Shown: positions 1-5,649 of the stretch, in pieces | Layout of the letters: each line of letters begins with the position of its first letter | Position numbering within the stretch: the stretch's first letter is position 1 | From: Thermoplasmata archaeon | Lineage (GTDB): Archaea; Thermoplasmatota; Thermoplasmata; Thermoplasmatales; Thermoplasmataceae | Length of the DNA: 7,653 bases | Assembly: GCA_021845325.1 (NCBI GenBank) | Contig: JAKBRR010000069.1 | Coordinates: forward strand, 1 to 7,653 | Direction: 5' to 3' | Position numbers and translations under genes: made by a program | The notes under the pieces: model-generated | Seen by the model: the letters and a program-made list of their open reading frames with translations, nothing else | The model's database searches: none | What the model was told of the DNA's origin: nothing

Positions 1-44
1 TTTCTACATTTCAACCTAAAAAAGTAATCATTTATTTCGAATGA
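1..44 (+). CDS. Possible 3' end of an upstream gene (partial, uncertain)
   Basis: One of the three plus-strand frames stays open from the window edge to a TGA at 42-44, giving a tail that reads STFQPKKVIIYFE. It would end only 4 bases before the rnp2 start at 49. In many archaea the gene before Pop5 encodes Rpp30, the other half of the RNase P catalytic-domain protein pair, so this could be the end of rnp3. That is inference from context only, because thirteen residues cannot identify a family. The other two frames close earlier, at 25-27 and 17-19, and either could instead be the true gene end. No clear promoter lies between 1 and 48, which weakly favours cotranscription. Confidence 0.25.
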   Translation, partial: STFQPKKVIIYFE

Positions 45-48
45 TTCC

Positions 49-345
49 ATGGAGATGCAATTGAAAAGCTCGTTAATCAGGAAGAGGTATGTTCTCGTCT
101 ATTATGGAGATAATATTGAAGAATTGCTTAAAATGGAGAATGCACTGAGCCGCCTTTTTAATATAAAAAGAAAGTTCAAATCGGAAGGCTTTTACATCTT
201 TTTGACCGATCAATTTAAGAAGCAGAAAATTTGCTCCTATATTGAAACTAACTTTAGTGGAATTAATGTTGAAATGGTAAGTGGAACAATTAAAAAGTGT
301 AAGGGCGTAATAAAAGATAAAACAGAGAAGGTCAACCCGTTATAA
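49..345 (+). CDS. rnp2: Ribonuclease P protein component 2 (Pop5-like)
   Basis: This looks like the Pop5-type protein of archaeal RNase P, which binds the catalytic RNA together with Rpp30 and helps remove the 5' leader of pre-tRNAs. The sequence is 98 residues. It opens with a basic stretch (LKSSLIRKRYVLV) that matches the family's L-R/K-x-S-L-R-x-K-x-R-Y opening, continues through alternating strands and helices fitting the RRM-like fold, and reaches the conserved late motif VSGTIKKCK at about residues 77-85. It is shorter and more divergent than the usual archaeal Pop5 of about 120 residues, lacking a long C-terminal helix. ATG 49 and ATG 55 are both possible starts, and neither has a good Shine-Dalgarno sequence. 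The gene ends inside the 3' end of convergent rfcL, with a 14-base overlap. The family call rests on these motifs only, since overall similarity is low. Confidence 0.72.
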   Translation: MEMQLKSSLIRKRYVLVYYGDNIEELLKMENALSRLFNIKRKFKSEGFYIFLTDQFKKQKICSYIETNFSGINVEMVSGTIKKCKGVIKDKTEKVNPL

Positions 346-1618
346 TCTCCATCTCTTTTTCATCCAGTCCTAGAAGTTCCATAAGCTCAATTTTGTTTTC
401 TTTTGAGGTTGAAGCGATTGCCGAATAAAACCAAAGAAGATCAGCGGCCCCCTTTGAGGATGTATGTGTGATTTTTCCAATTTTCTTCAGTGCGTTCTTC
501 CTTGCTGATCTAGAGCCTTTCGAGCGAGACATGCTCATAATCATTGAAGGAAACTCGTATTTAACAAATTTTTTGTTAACGGTGGATATTCCATTAAAGA
601 CGCCCGCGGATATATCTTCAGCATAGACCTTATAGCGGAAATGCTGTTTTTTAATAACTCTCCCCAGATAGATATCTGCAGTAGATAATATCTCATATGC
701 ATTAACAAGATCTAATGGATCTTCAGCTTCCATGGGAAGATTGTTATCTATCCATAATACCAGGTCAGATGTATCAAAATCTTTGTCGCGAAGTAACTCA
801 AATATTTTCTCATAATTTCTTCCCCTGAATATCTCTTTCATTATTTCAAAGATCGATGTTGCAGAATCTCTTTGACCCTCGGCCAGATTCTCCATCATTG
901 AACTGTTGCTGTTTATTGCTATGGACTGAACATCGTTTATGATTCCACGGATATCGGGGAAATTTCTCTCGATTATAACACTCACATCATTCTGAGAAAT
1001 TCTAAAGCCATTCTCTTCAACAATTTTTATGATGTTCGTCCGAAGTTTCCGTACATTCTCGTTATAGTCAATATCTCTCCTCCTGTTGTAAAGTTTGAAC
1101 TCAATTGAAAGAGAATTGTTTATTATATCGCTACCGCCGCTTTTTCGTCTAAAACCGTAATAATCATTCATTGTGATTATTACGGGATTACGAGTGTTCC
1201 TGATTACATTGAGAAGTTCATTCATTCCACCGGTGTCTGAACTTCCATTTTTAGACCTTGAATCGTTTATGTTGTCTGCTTCATCCATAAGGATAACTTT
1301 GGAGAACCCTTTCTTCTCAATTGAGAAAAGGTCCATGTAAATTGAGGCAAGACCTGCGATGTTCTTAATGCTCTGGCGATCTCTCAGATCCGAAGCATTC
1401 ATTTCTATTACCGGAACCTCAAGTTCATTTGCAATTGCAAAGGCAGTGGTTGTTTTTCCAAGTCCCGGATCACCCCAAAGAATCAATGCATTCTTGGTGA
1501 CTTCCCCCCTTTGCCATGATTCAACCCAGCCCTTTATTTTAATTCTTATGTCGTTGGCCATCAGGGTATCATCCAAACTCTTCGGCCTGTAAAAATCGTT
1601 CCAGAACAATCCTTTCAT
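332..1618 (-). CDS. rfcL: Replication factor C large subunit (clamp loader ATPase)
   Basis: This AAA+ ATPase is the large subunit of the archaeal clamp loader, which with RfcS opens the PCNA ring and places it on primed DNA. Visible motifs in order are an FYRPKSLDD box near residues 9-17, Walker A GDPGLGKT at 49-56, Walker B VILMDEAD at 108-115 with the DEAD acidic pair, sensor 1 IITMND at 147-152, and sensor 2 DIRGIINDVQ at 222-231. The small-subunit SRC arginine-finger motif is not seen, as expected for the large subunit. A helical collar domain follows to about residue 420. At 428 residues it is slightly short for the family. The end, with ELMELLGLDEKEME near the C-terminus, has no obvious PCNA-interacting Q-x-x-L-x-x-F-F box or lysine-rich tail, which many relatives carry. 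The ATG at 1618 has a good Shine-Dalgarno sequence. The gene overlaps rnp2 tail to tail. Confidence 0.96.
   Translation of the reverse strand: MKGLFWNDFYRPKSLDDTLMANDIRIKIKGWVESWQRGEVTKNALILWGDPGLGKTTTAFAIANELEVPVIEMNASDLRDRQSIKNIAGLASIYMDLFSIEKKGFSKVILMDEADNINDSRSKNGSSDTGGMNELLNVIRNTRNPVIITMNDYYGFRRKSGGSDIINNSLSIEFKLYNRRRDIDYNENVRKLRTNIIKIVEENGFRISQNDVSVIIERNFPDIRGIINDVQSIAINSNSSMMENLAEGQRDSATSIFEIMKEIFRGRNYEKIFELLRDKDFDTSDLVLWIDNNLPMEAEDPLDLVNAYEILSTADIYLGRVIKKQHFRYKVYAEDISAGVFNGISTVNKKFVKYEFPSMIMSMSRSKGSRSARKNALKKIGKITHTSSKGAADLLWFYSAIASTSKENKIELMELLGLDEKEMEIITG
356..360 (+). terminator. T-run downstream of rnp2
   Basis: A run of five T on the plus strand begins 11 bases after the rnp2 stop codon. 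Archaeal RNA polymerase commonly stops at U-rich runs without a hairpin, so this is a plausible terminator. It lies inside the last codons of rfcL on the other strand. On the minus strand, rfcL transcripts likewise meet T-rich sequence in the last 30 bases of rnp2 (about 307-325). Confidence 0.35.
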
Positions 1619-1621
1619 CCC

Positions 1622-1628
1622 ATCACCT
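1622..1628 (-). promoter_or_regulatory. Strong Shine-Dalgarno of rfcL
   Basis: AGGTGAT on the minus strand matches the 16S rRNA 3' end complement GGAGGTGATC and sits 3 bases before the rfcL ATG. It fixes the start. It contrasts with the other well-placed starts in the window, which have a TATA box about 25-32 bases upstream and no ribosome binding site. Confidence 0.7.
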
Positions 1629-1653
1629 TCATCTTTTCTCCATGAAACTTCTT

Positions 1654-1660
1654 CTATATA
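1654..1660 (-). promoter_or_regulatory. TATA box of rfcL
   Basis: TATATAG on the minus strand, preceded by AAAGG, is the best TATA candidate upstream of rfcL. Transcription would start about 25 bases downstream, near 1632, giving a leader of about 14 bases that holds the Shine-Dalgarno sequence. The spacing is inferred from the usual archaeal promoter geometry. Confidence 0.6.
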
Positions 1661-1733
1661 CCTTTAGAGAATAATGTGTAATGGAATATGATTCTTTACA
1701 TTATCATTGTAGAAGAGGTTCTTAATTTTACTG

Positions 1734-1770
1734 TTATCAATGAATGCAAAAGATTGAAGTTGATTGATAA
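1734..1770. repeat. Inverted repeat in the rfcL / sugar-kinase promoter region
   Basis: The left arm TTATCAATGAA (1734-1744) is the reverse complement of the right arm TTGATTGATAA (1760-1770) at 10 of 11 positions, with a 15-base spacer. It ends 21 bases before the TATA box of the sugar kinase and lies about 75 bases behind that of rfcL. The position suits an operator or activator site for the kinase gene. The region is AT-rich, so chance is possible. Confidence 0.4.
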
Positions 1771-1791
1771 TGACCGCAAGATGTGTAAATC

Positions 1792-1798
1792 TTTTAAA
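1792..1798 (+). promoter_or_regulatory. TATA box of the GHMP kinase gene
   Basis: TTTTAAA, preceded by an A-rich GTAAATC that fits a BRE, has its centre 25 bases before the GTG at 1820. This predicts a leaderless transcript starting at or next to the start codon and supports GTG as the true start. Confidence 0.68.
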
Positions 1799-1819
1799 CC
1801 CTGTTAACTTCACATTGCT

Positions 1820-2812
1820 GTGACAGGGAAAAACACCCTAGCTTTCAGTCCATTGAGGGTAAGTTTTGCGGGCGGAGGAACAGATATTTCACCTTTTGTT
1901 GAAGATTATGGCGGCTCTGTGGTTAATTCTACTATTGAGAGAGGGGTTTTCGTAACTTATCGAGAGGATTCATATCCAGTTGAAATCTCATCTAGAGACT
2001 TTCTCAAAACATTTGTTTTAGGTAATCATGAAGAAAATAATGTGCAAAACAAGATCATTGAACTCATGGGTGAATTCGGGATAAGGACAGGGAGAATATT
2101 TATATCAGACGAGGTGCCTCCTGGTTCAGGATTGGGTTCTTCATCGGCCCTTATAACCGCACTGCTTATGATAATTCATGAATTGAGGGGTGAAGAAATC
2201 TCAAGGATGGAGCTTGCGGAGGAGGCTTATAGGAGGGAGAGAGATTTTTTTGGCATAACTCTTGGAAAACAGGACCCATATGCAATTTCATTTGGCGGAT
2301 TCAAGTTCATGGAATTCAAAGGAAATAAAGTAAGAGCAGAATATTTTAAAGCAAATGCTATAAGTGAATACATTGACGAAAGAATGCTCCTCGTGTATTC
2401 TGGAAGGACAAGGGAAAGCAGTGCCATATTAGGGGATCAGGTTTCTAAATCAAAAACAGGGGACCATGAAACAATAAAAAGACTGCTGGAGATGAAGAAT
2501 ATTGCAGAACAAATGCAAAAAGCACTTATGCAAAGTGATTTTCAACTCTTTTACAACCTTATAAACCAGGGTTGGAATGTGAAGAAAAATCTTGGAAAAA
2601 ATGTATCGTCTGAAAAAATTGAATCAATAATTACGAGATCAATTTCCATGGGTGCGAAGGCTGCAAGACTCCTCGGTGGAGGAAACCAGGGATTTGTTCT
2701 TATTATGGCTGAGCCGGAAAAACTCACATCTATCCAGATGGAAATGACCAAGATATCAACATTCGTAACAAGAATATCCACGTCCCCCCTCGGTACAAGG
2801 ATAATTAAATGA
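1820..2812 (+). CDS. GHMP-family sugar kinase, heptose 7-phosphate kinase (HddA)-like
   Basis: This is an ATP-dependent small-molecule kinase of the GHMP superfamily, 330 residues, the usual length. Motif 1 is PLRVSFAGGGTD at residues 11-22, a form typical of D-glycero-D-manno-heptose 7-phosphate kinases rather than mevalonate or homoserine kinases. Motif 2, the phosphate-binding loop, is PPGSGLGSSSA at 100-110. GKQDPYAISFGGF at 149-161 contains the likely catalytic Asp152. Motif 3 is ARLLGGGNQGF at 282-292, slightly altered from the usual G-A-G-G-G-G-F. Start is GTG, supported by the TATA box spacing and by motif 1 lying close to the N-terminus. The gene stands alone on its strand and converges on a Nudix gene 20 bases away. 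No heptose isomerase, phosphatase or nucleotidyltransferase lies nearby, so the substrate (heptose phosphate, fucose or another sugar) is unproven. A role in surface-glycan precursor supply is inference. Confidence 0.85.
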   Translation: MTGKNTLAFSPLRVSFAGGGTDISPFVEDYGGSVVNSTIERGVFVTYREDSYPVEISSRDFLKTFVLGNHEENNVQNKIIELMGEFGIRTGRIFISDEVPPGSGLGSSSALITALLMIIHELRGEEISRMELAEEAYRRERDFFGITLGKQDPYAISFGGFKFMEFKGNKVRAEYFKANAISEYIDERMLLVYSGRTRESSAILGDQVSKSKTGDHETIKRLLEMKNIAEQMQKALMQSDFQLFYNLINQGWNVKKNLGKNVSSEKIESIITRSISMGAKAARLLGGGNQGFVLIMAEPEKLTSIQMEMTKISTFVTRISTSPLGTRIIK

Positions 2813-2832
2813 TTTAGAATATGCACTATCTC

Positions 2833-3318
2833 TTATTCAGGTCTATCAAAAAATGATTTTTTACCGGAAAAGAACATATCCAGTATTCTAAATGTAAGTC
2901 CCCAGATTACTATTTTTCCCTTTATAAAAGCATCTCCCCTGACTTCATCTCTTCCCCGTGTGAAAGAGGTTATATTTTCAAAACTTCCCCACTCAATTTC
3001 ATCTCCTATTATGAGGTCTTTCTTCTCCTTCAGTGAAAAAACAAATGGGTATACCTTAACACCGATGCCCTTTATTGGTTCAAAATAATTCATAGATTGA
3101 ATATATTCCAAAAGCGATGAATTTATTCCTGTCTCCTCTTCAAACTCCCTCTTTGCAGTTTCCATGAGTGTTTCTACATTTTTAGAGAACCCTCCTGGAA
3201 GGCAATAGTCTCCTGACCATGGATCGTTATCCCTTTTCTTTCTTTTAAGAAGAATGAATTCACTTTTATGGAAAACCAATGCAACTGATGCTTTCTTTTC
3301 GGCTGCTTTTTCAATCAT
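2833..3318 (-). CDS. Nudix hydrolase, CoA-diphosphatase-like
   Basis: This 161-residue Nudix enzyme would cleave a nucleoside diphosphate linked to another group, using metal ions bound by the Nudix box. The box is complete and canonical, from Gly43 to Ile65: G-x5-E-x7-R-E-F-E-E-E-T-G-I, with all catalytic glutamates present. Before it lies LLKRKKRDNDPWSGDYCLPGG (about 23-43), and near the end IWGLTFRIL (138-146). Both resemble the signatures of CoA pyrophosphatases (NUDT7 / YeaB group), which clear CoA or acyl-CoA, although the exact CoA signature is only partly matched. An ADP-sugar or 8-oxo-nucleotide substrate cannot be excluded. ATG 3318 is the only ATG, GTG or TTG start near the expected position. 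It lies 99 bases downstream of the DUF1805 gene on the same strand but appears to have its own promoter. Confidence 0.9.
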   Translation of the reverse strand: MIEKAAEKKASVALVFHKSEFILLKRKKRDNDPWSGDYCLPGGFSKNVETLMETAKREFEEETGINSSLLEYIQSMNYFEPIKGIGVKVYPFVFSLKEKKDLIIGDEIEWGSFENITSFTRGRDEVRGDAFIKGKIVIWGLTFRILDMFFSGKKSFFDRPE

Positions 3319-3348
3319 GTGATTATCATCTATTCCACTATTTTGGAC

Positions 3349-3360
3349 ATTAAATCTATA
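3349..3360 (-). promoter_or_regulatory. Likely promoter of the Nudix gene
   Basis: On the minus strand, TATAGATTTAAT holds two overlapping TATA-like sequences, with TTTAAT centred about 34 bases before ATG 3318. This would give a short leader of under 10 bases. A second, stronger-looking TATA match lies farther upstream at 3385-3394 and is listed separately. Confidence 0.5.
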
Positions 3361-3384
3361 AGGTTTAATAGGAGAAGCTGGAGA

Positions 3385-3394
3385 ACTTTATAAA
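3385..3394. promoter_or_regulatory. Symmetric TATA-like site between the DUF1805 and Nudix genes
   Basis: ACTTTATAAA with flanking GAGA and TCC is close to the archaeal TATA consensus and nearly symmetric, so it reads on both strands. On the minus strand it would drive the Nudix gene with a leader of about 45 bases. On the plus strand it would start a transcript near 3415 that is antisense to DUF1805. No open frame of note follows on the plus strand. Direction and use cannot be decided from sequence. Confidence 0.35.
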
Positions 3395-3417
3395 TCCAAC
3401 ATTAACGATTTAGCAAA

Positions 3418-3705
3418 TTACAATTTGGATATAATTGATTTAACCGGCATTCCCACTTCTATACCCAATGCTTTTGCTTTCAATGAAACTGCCTCTACAT
3501 TGGATGCCAGAATTGATTCGGCATCTTTTACTCCCTTTACTCTGATCGCAGTATCGCCCAACTTGTCAGCTGTTTCCATATTCAGGTAACCACACATAAC
3601 ATAGCCTATTTTCCCCTTAATAAGAACAAGCGGAGCCTTTTCCATATCCATCTTTAGATAAGTAAAAGACTTGCCTTCAATTGTCATTTCCTTTGTTTCC
3701 ACCAT
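3418..3705 (-). CDS. DUF1805 family protein (function unknown)
   Basis: This small protein has the features of the DUF1805 family (YunC-like, PF08827), found in many archaea and some Bacillus-group bacteria. The core GYVMCGYLN at residues 34-42, followed by METADKLGD, is the family's most conserved stretch, and the C-terminal half ends with KALGIEVGMPVKSII, also typical. It is a soluble alpha/beta protein known to form oligomers through its N-terminal strands. Its biochemical role is not established. I prefer ATG 3705 (95 residues) over TTG 3714 because a TATA box centred at 3730 is 25 bases from the ATG but only 16 from the TTG, and family members start at about this point. It is transcribed divergently from thsB, and two inverted repeats lie between them. 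A Nudix gene follows 99 bases downstream on the same strand. Confidence 0.85.
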   Translation of the reverse strand: MVETKEMTIEGKSFTYLKMDMEKAPLVLIKGKIGYVMCGYLNMETADKLGDTAIRVKGVKDAESILASNVEAVSLKAKALGIEVGMPVKSIISKL

Positions 3706-3725
3706 ATTCAACAATCCTAAAAGGG

Positions 3726-3734
3726 TATATATAA
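3726..3734 (-). promoter_or_regulatory. TATA box of the DUF1805 gene
   Basis: TTATATATA on the minus strand is a strong TATA match. Its centre is 25 bases before ATG 3705, predicting a leaderless transcript and deciding between the two possible starts. An inverted repeat begins 6 bases behind it. Confidence 0.68.
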
Positions 3735-3739
3735 TCTAT

Positions 3740-3770
3740 TTATTCGAAAATAACTAACATTTTCGTATAA
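3740..3770. repeat. 12-base inverted repeat next to the DUF1805 promoter
   Basis: The left arm 3740-3751 (TTATTCGAAAAT) and the reverse complement of the right arm 3759-3770 (TTATACGAAAAT) match at 11 of 12 positions, with the 7-base spacer AACTAAC. Arm centres are 19 bases apart, about two helical turns, as for a dimeric DNA-binding protein. It lies just upstream of the DUF1805 TATA box and 113 bases before the thsB TATA box. It may be a regulator site, but no regulator gene is in view. Confidence 0.5.
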
Positions 3771-3780
3771 TTTTGACTTT

Positions 3781-3802
3781 TCATTTGAAGGTTTTCAAGT
3801 GA
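3781..3802. repeat. Short hairpin-type inverted repeat upstream of thsB
   Basis: TCATTTGAA (3781-3789) pairs with TTCAAGTGA (3794-3802) across a GGTT loop, 8 of 9 exact and 9 of 9 if a G-T pair is allowed. It lies 10 bases from the larger inverted repeat, between the two divergent promoters. It could be a protein site or chance. A transcript of this segment is not expected from either promoter. Confidence 0.35.
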
Positions 3803-3883
3803 TCAATTTAAATCTCATAATTTCAAACATTACATCTGCCTATTGATTCTATGTATCTATTATCACATTGTCAATATAAAAGC

Positions 3884-3890
3884 TTATATA
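3884..3890 (+). promoter_or_regulatory. TATA box of thsB
   Basis: TTATATA preceded by AAAAGC (a good BRE-like flank) has its centre 32 bases before the thsB ATG. This predicts transcription from about 3912 and a leader of about 7 bases. An AGGAGG just after the ATG is made of the Gly-Gly codons and cannot act as the ribosome site for this start. Confidence 0.7.
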
Positions 3891-3918
3891 GAAGTTTATT
3901 TTTACTTAGCTGATAGTT

Positions 3919-5556
3919 ATGATAGGAGGACAACCAATATTCATATTAAAAGAAGGAGCTAAAAGAGAAACCGGAAAAGATGCCATGAAAGGCAATATTG
4001 AAGCAGCCAAGAGCATAGCAGCAGCAGTAAGATCAAGCCTTGGACCAAGAGGAATGGACAAGATGCTTGTAGATTCCCTCGGTGATATTGTAATAACAAA
4101 TGATGGTGTGACAATTCTGAAAGAAATGGATGTAGAGCACCCTGCTGCCAAAATGATGGTAGAGGTTTCCAAGACTCAGGATTCCTTTGTTGGCGATGGA
4201 ACTACAACAGCTGTTATTATCTCTGGCGCACTTCTTCAGGAAGCTGAGGGATTAATAAATCAGGAAGTCCACCCAACTGTTATAGCAGAAGGTTACAGAA
4301 TGGGAGCTGAAAAGGCTAAGGAAATCCTGGATCAGATGTCCAAACCAGTTTCAATAAATGACAAAGCTCTTCTTGTTAAAATGGCTCAAACTTCACTGAG
4401 CAGTAAATCTGCCTCAGGAAGCAGAGACAAGCTTGGTGAGATATCATATGAAGCAATAAAGGCTGTTGCAGAGAAAACCGAAACTGGATATTCAGTTGAC
4501 CTGGATAATGTTCAGATAGTAAAGAAACAGGGTGGAGACATTGAGGACAGCGAGCTAATATCAGGAATTATTGTAGATAAGGAAAAAGTTCATCCCGGAA
4601 TGCCTGACACAGTTAAAAAAGCAAAAATTGCTTTGTTGAATGCAGCACTGGAAATCAAAAAACCAGAATTTGACACAAACATTAGAATAGACGACCCGTC
4701 AATGATTCAGAAGTTTCTATCACAGGAGGAATCCCTGCTCAAGGAAATGGTAAAGAAGGTAAAGGATTCAGGGGCTAATGTTCTCATAACCCAGAAGGGA
4801 ATCGATGATCTGGCACAGCATTATCTTGCAAAAGAAGGGATTTATGCAGTCAGAAGAGTGAAGAAAAGCGATATGGAAAAATTGGCAAAGGCCACTGGAG
4901 CTGCAATTGCATCATCAATGGACGAACTAAGCTCTTCGGATCTTGGCGCGGCGGAAACAGTAGAGCAGGTAAAAATTGGAGATGACTACCTTACCTTCGT
5001 AACAGGATGCAAGAATCCTAAAGCCGTAAGTATACTTGTCAGGGGTGGAACAGAGCACGTAGCAGATGAAATTGAGAGGTCAATAGTTGATTCAATTCAT
5101 GTTGTAGCAGCTGCTGTTGAAGATGGGAAGTATGTTTCTGGTGGAGGTTCTGCAGCAAGTGAAATAGCATTCCACATAAGAGAATATGCCACAAAGATTG
5201 GAGGAAGACAACAGTTGGCAATTGAAAGATTTGCAAATGCTGTTGAAGAGATCCCAAGAGCTCTCTCAGAGAATGCGGGTCTGGGAGCTATTGATGTTAT
5301 AATCAACCTTAGAAATGCTCACGCCAAGGGAAAGAAAAACGCAGGAATAAACGTATATAGCGGGGAAATTGAAGATATGGACAAAATCGGTGTTATTGAG
5401 CCTATTAGGGTTGGCAAACAGGCTATAGATGCCGCAACCGAAGCCGCAGTTATGATATTAAGAATTGATGATGTCATTGCCACGAAAGGGTCAAAAGGCG
5501 GTGCTGGAGCTCCAGGCGGACCTGGCGGCGAAGGAGGAATGGGCGGAGAGGATTAA
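3919..5556 (+). CDS. thsB: Thermosome beta subunit (group II chaperonin)
   Basis: This 545-residue protein is a full-length group II chaperonin subunit. It assembles into a double-ring ATP-driven folding chamber in the cytosol, in Thermoplasma as an alternating alpha/beta complex. Hallmarks are [10 protein letters not shown] at 41-50, [10 protein letters not shown] at 61-70, the nucleotide-binding GDGTTT at 92-97, the conserved Asp391 in the VDSIHVV segment that activates water for ATP hydrolysis, and GGG at 408-410. The N-terminus [13 protein letters not shown] and long stretches of the equatorial domain follow the Thermoplasma beta subunit, not alpha, as I recall those sequences. The last 20 or so residues are a glycine-rich tail with GGM. 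The partner alpha gene is not in this window, as expected because the two genes are usually unlinked. It has its own TATA box, a very short leader and a downstream T-run, so it is probably monocistronic and heat-responsive (family knowledge). Confidence 0.97.
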   Translation: MIGGQPIFILKEGAKRETGKDAMKGNIEAAKSIAAAVRSSLGPRGMDKMLVDSLGDIVITNDGVTILKEMDVEHPAAKMMVEVSKTQDSFVGDGTTTAVIISGALLQEAEGLINQEVHPTVIAEGYRMGAEKAKEILDQMSKPVSINDKALLVKMAQTSLSSKSASGSRDKLGEISYEAIKAVAEKTETGYSVDLDNVQIVKKQGGDIEDSELISGIIVDKEKVHPGMPDTVKKAKIALLNAALEIKKPEFDTNIRIDDPSMIQKFLSQEESLLKEMVKKVKDSGANVLITQKGIDDLAQHYLAKEGIYAVRRVKKSDMEKLAKATGAAIASSMDELSSSDLGAAETVEQVKIGDDYLTFVTGCKNPKAVSILVRGGTEHVADEIERSIVDSIHVVAAAVEDGKYVSGGGSAASEIAFHIREYATKIGGRQQLAIERFANAVEEIPRALSENAGLGAIDVIINLRNAHAKGKKNAGINVYSGEIEDMDKIGVIEPIRVGKQAIDAATEAAVMILRIDDVIATKGSKGGAGAPGGPGGEGGMGGED

Positions 5557-5564
5557 TCTTCCCC

Positions 5565-5578
5565 TTAATTTTTATTAA
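5565..5578 (+). terminator. Likely terminator of thsB
   Basis: TTAATTTTTATTAA begins 9 bases after the thsB stop. It combines a run of five T with small inverted arms (TTAAT / ATTAA), and a CCCC precedes it. U-rich runs are the usual archaeal terminators. It separates thsB from the flippase gene, which has its own promoter. Confidence 0.5.
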
Positions 5579-5616
5579 ACGAATATTAGAATTCCCGAAA
5601 TTTAGCCCGATCAAAA

Positions 5617-5630
5617 GTATTAATATTTAA
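5617..5630 (+). promoter_or_regulatory. Promoter of the flippase gene
   Basis: The AT-only stretch GTATTAATATTTAA, preceded by CAAAA, covers the place where a TATA box would lie for transcription starting at the GTG at 5650 (centre about 5623, 27 bases upstream). There is no Shine-Dalgarno sequence before the GTG, so a leaderless mRNA is likely. Confidence 0.5.
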
Positions 5631-5649
5631 TTTCCACTGCACAAAAACA

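Noticed and set aside
1359..1592. 77-residue plus-strand open frame inside rfcL
   Set aside because: It lies wholly opposite the Walker A to Walker B coding region of a clear gene, has no promoter or ribosome site, and shows no family features.
1619..1819. Possible box C/D or other small RNA in the rfcL-kinase gap
   Set aside because: No properly spaced C (RUGAUGA) and D (CUGA) boxes and no tRNA-like fold were found; the dyad is better read as a DNA site.
2227..2826. Two minus-strand open frames within the sugar kinase gene
   Set aside because: They mirror the coding strand of a gene with intact GHMP motifs and have no recognisable domain.
2813..2832. Hairpin terminator between the sugar kinase and Nudix genes
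   Set aside because: The 20-base gap has no stem and no T-run of five or more on either strand.
3923..3928. AGGAGG immediately after the thsB start as a ribosome binding site for a later start
   Set aside because: The next in-frame Met is at residue 23, far downstream, and the N-terminus [13 protein letters not shown] is conserved in the family, so the AGGAGG is simply Gly codons.
5039..5306. Glutamine/leucine-rich minus-strand frame and an overlapping one inside thsB
   Set aside because: The low-complexity composition comes from the reverse complement of Ala/Val/Gly-rich chaperonin codons; no independent signals.
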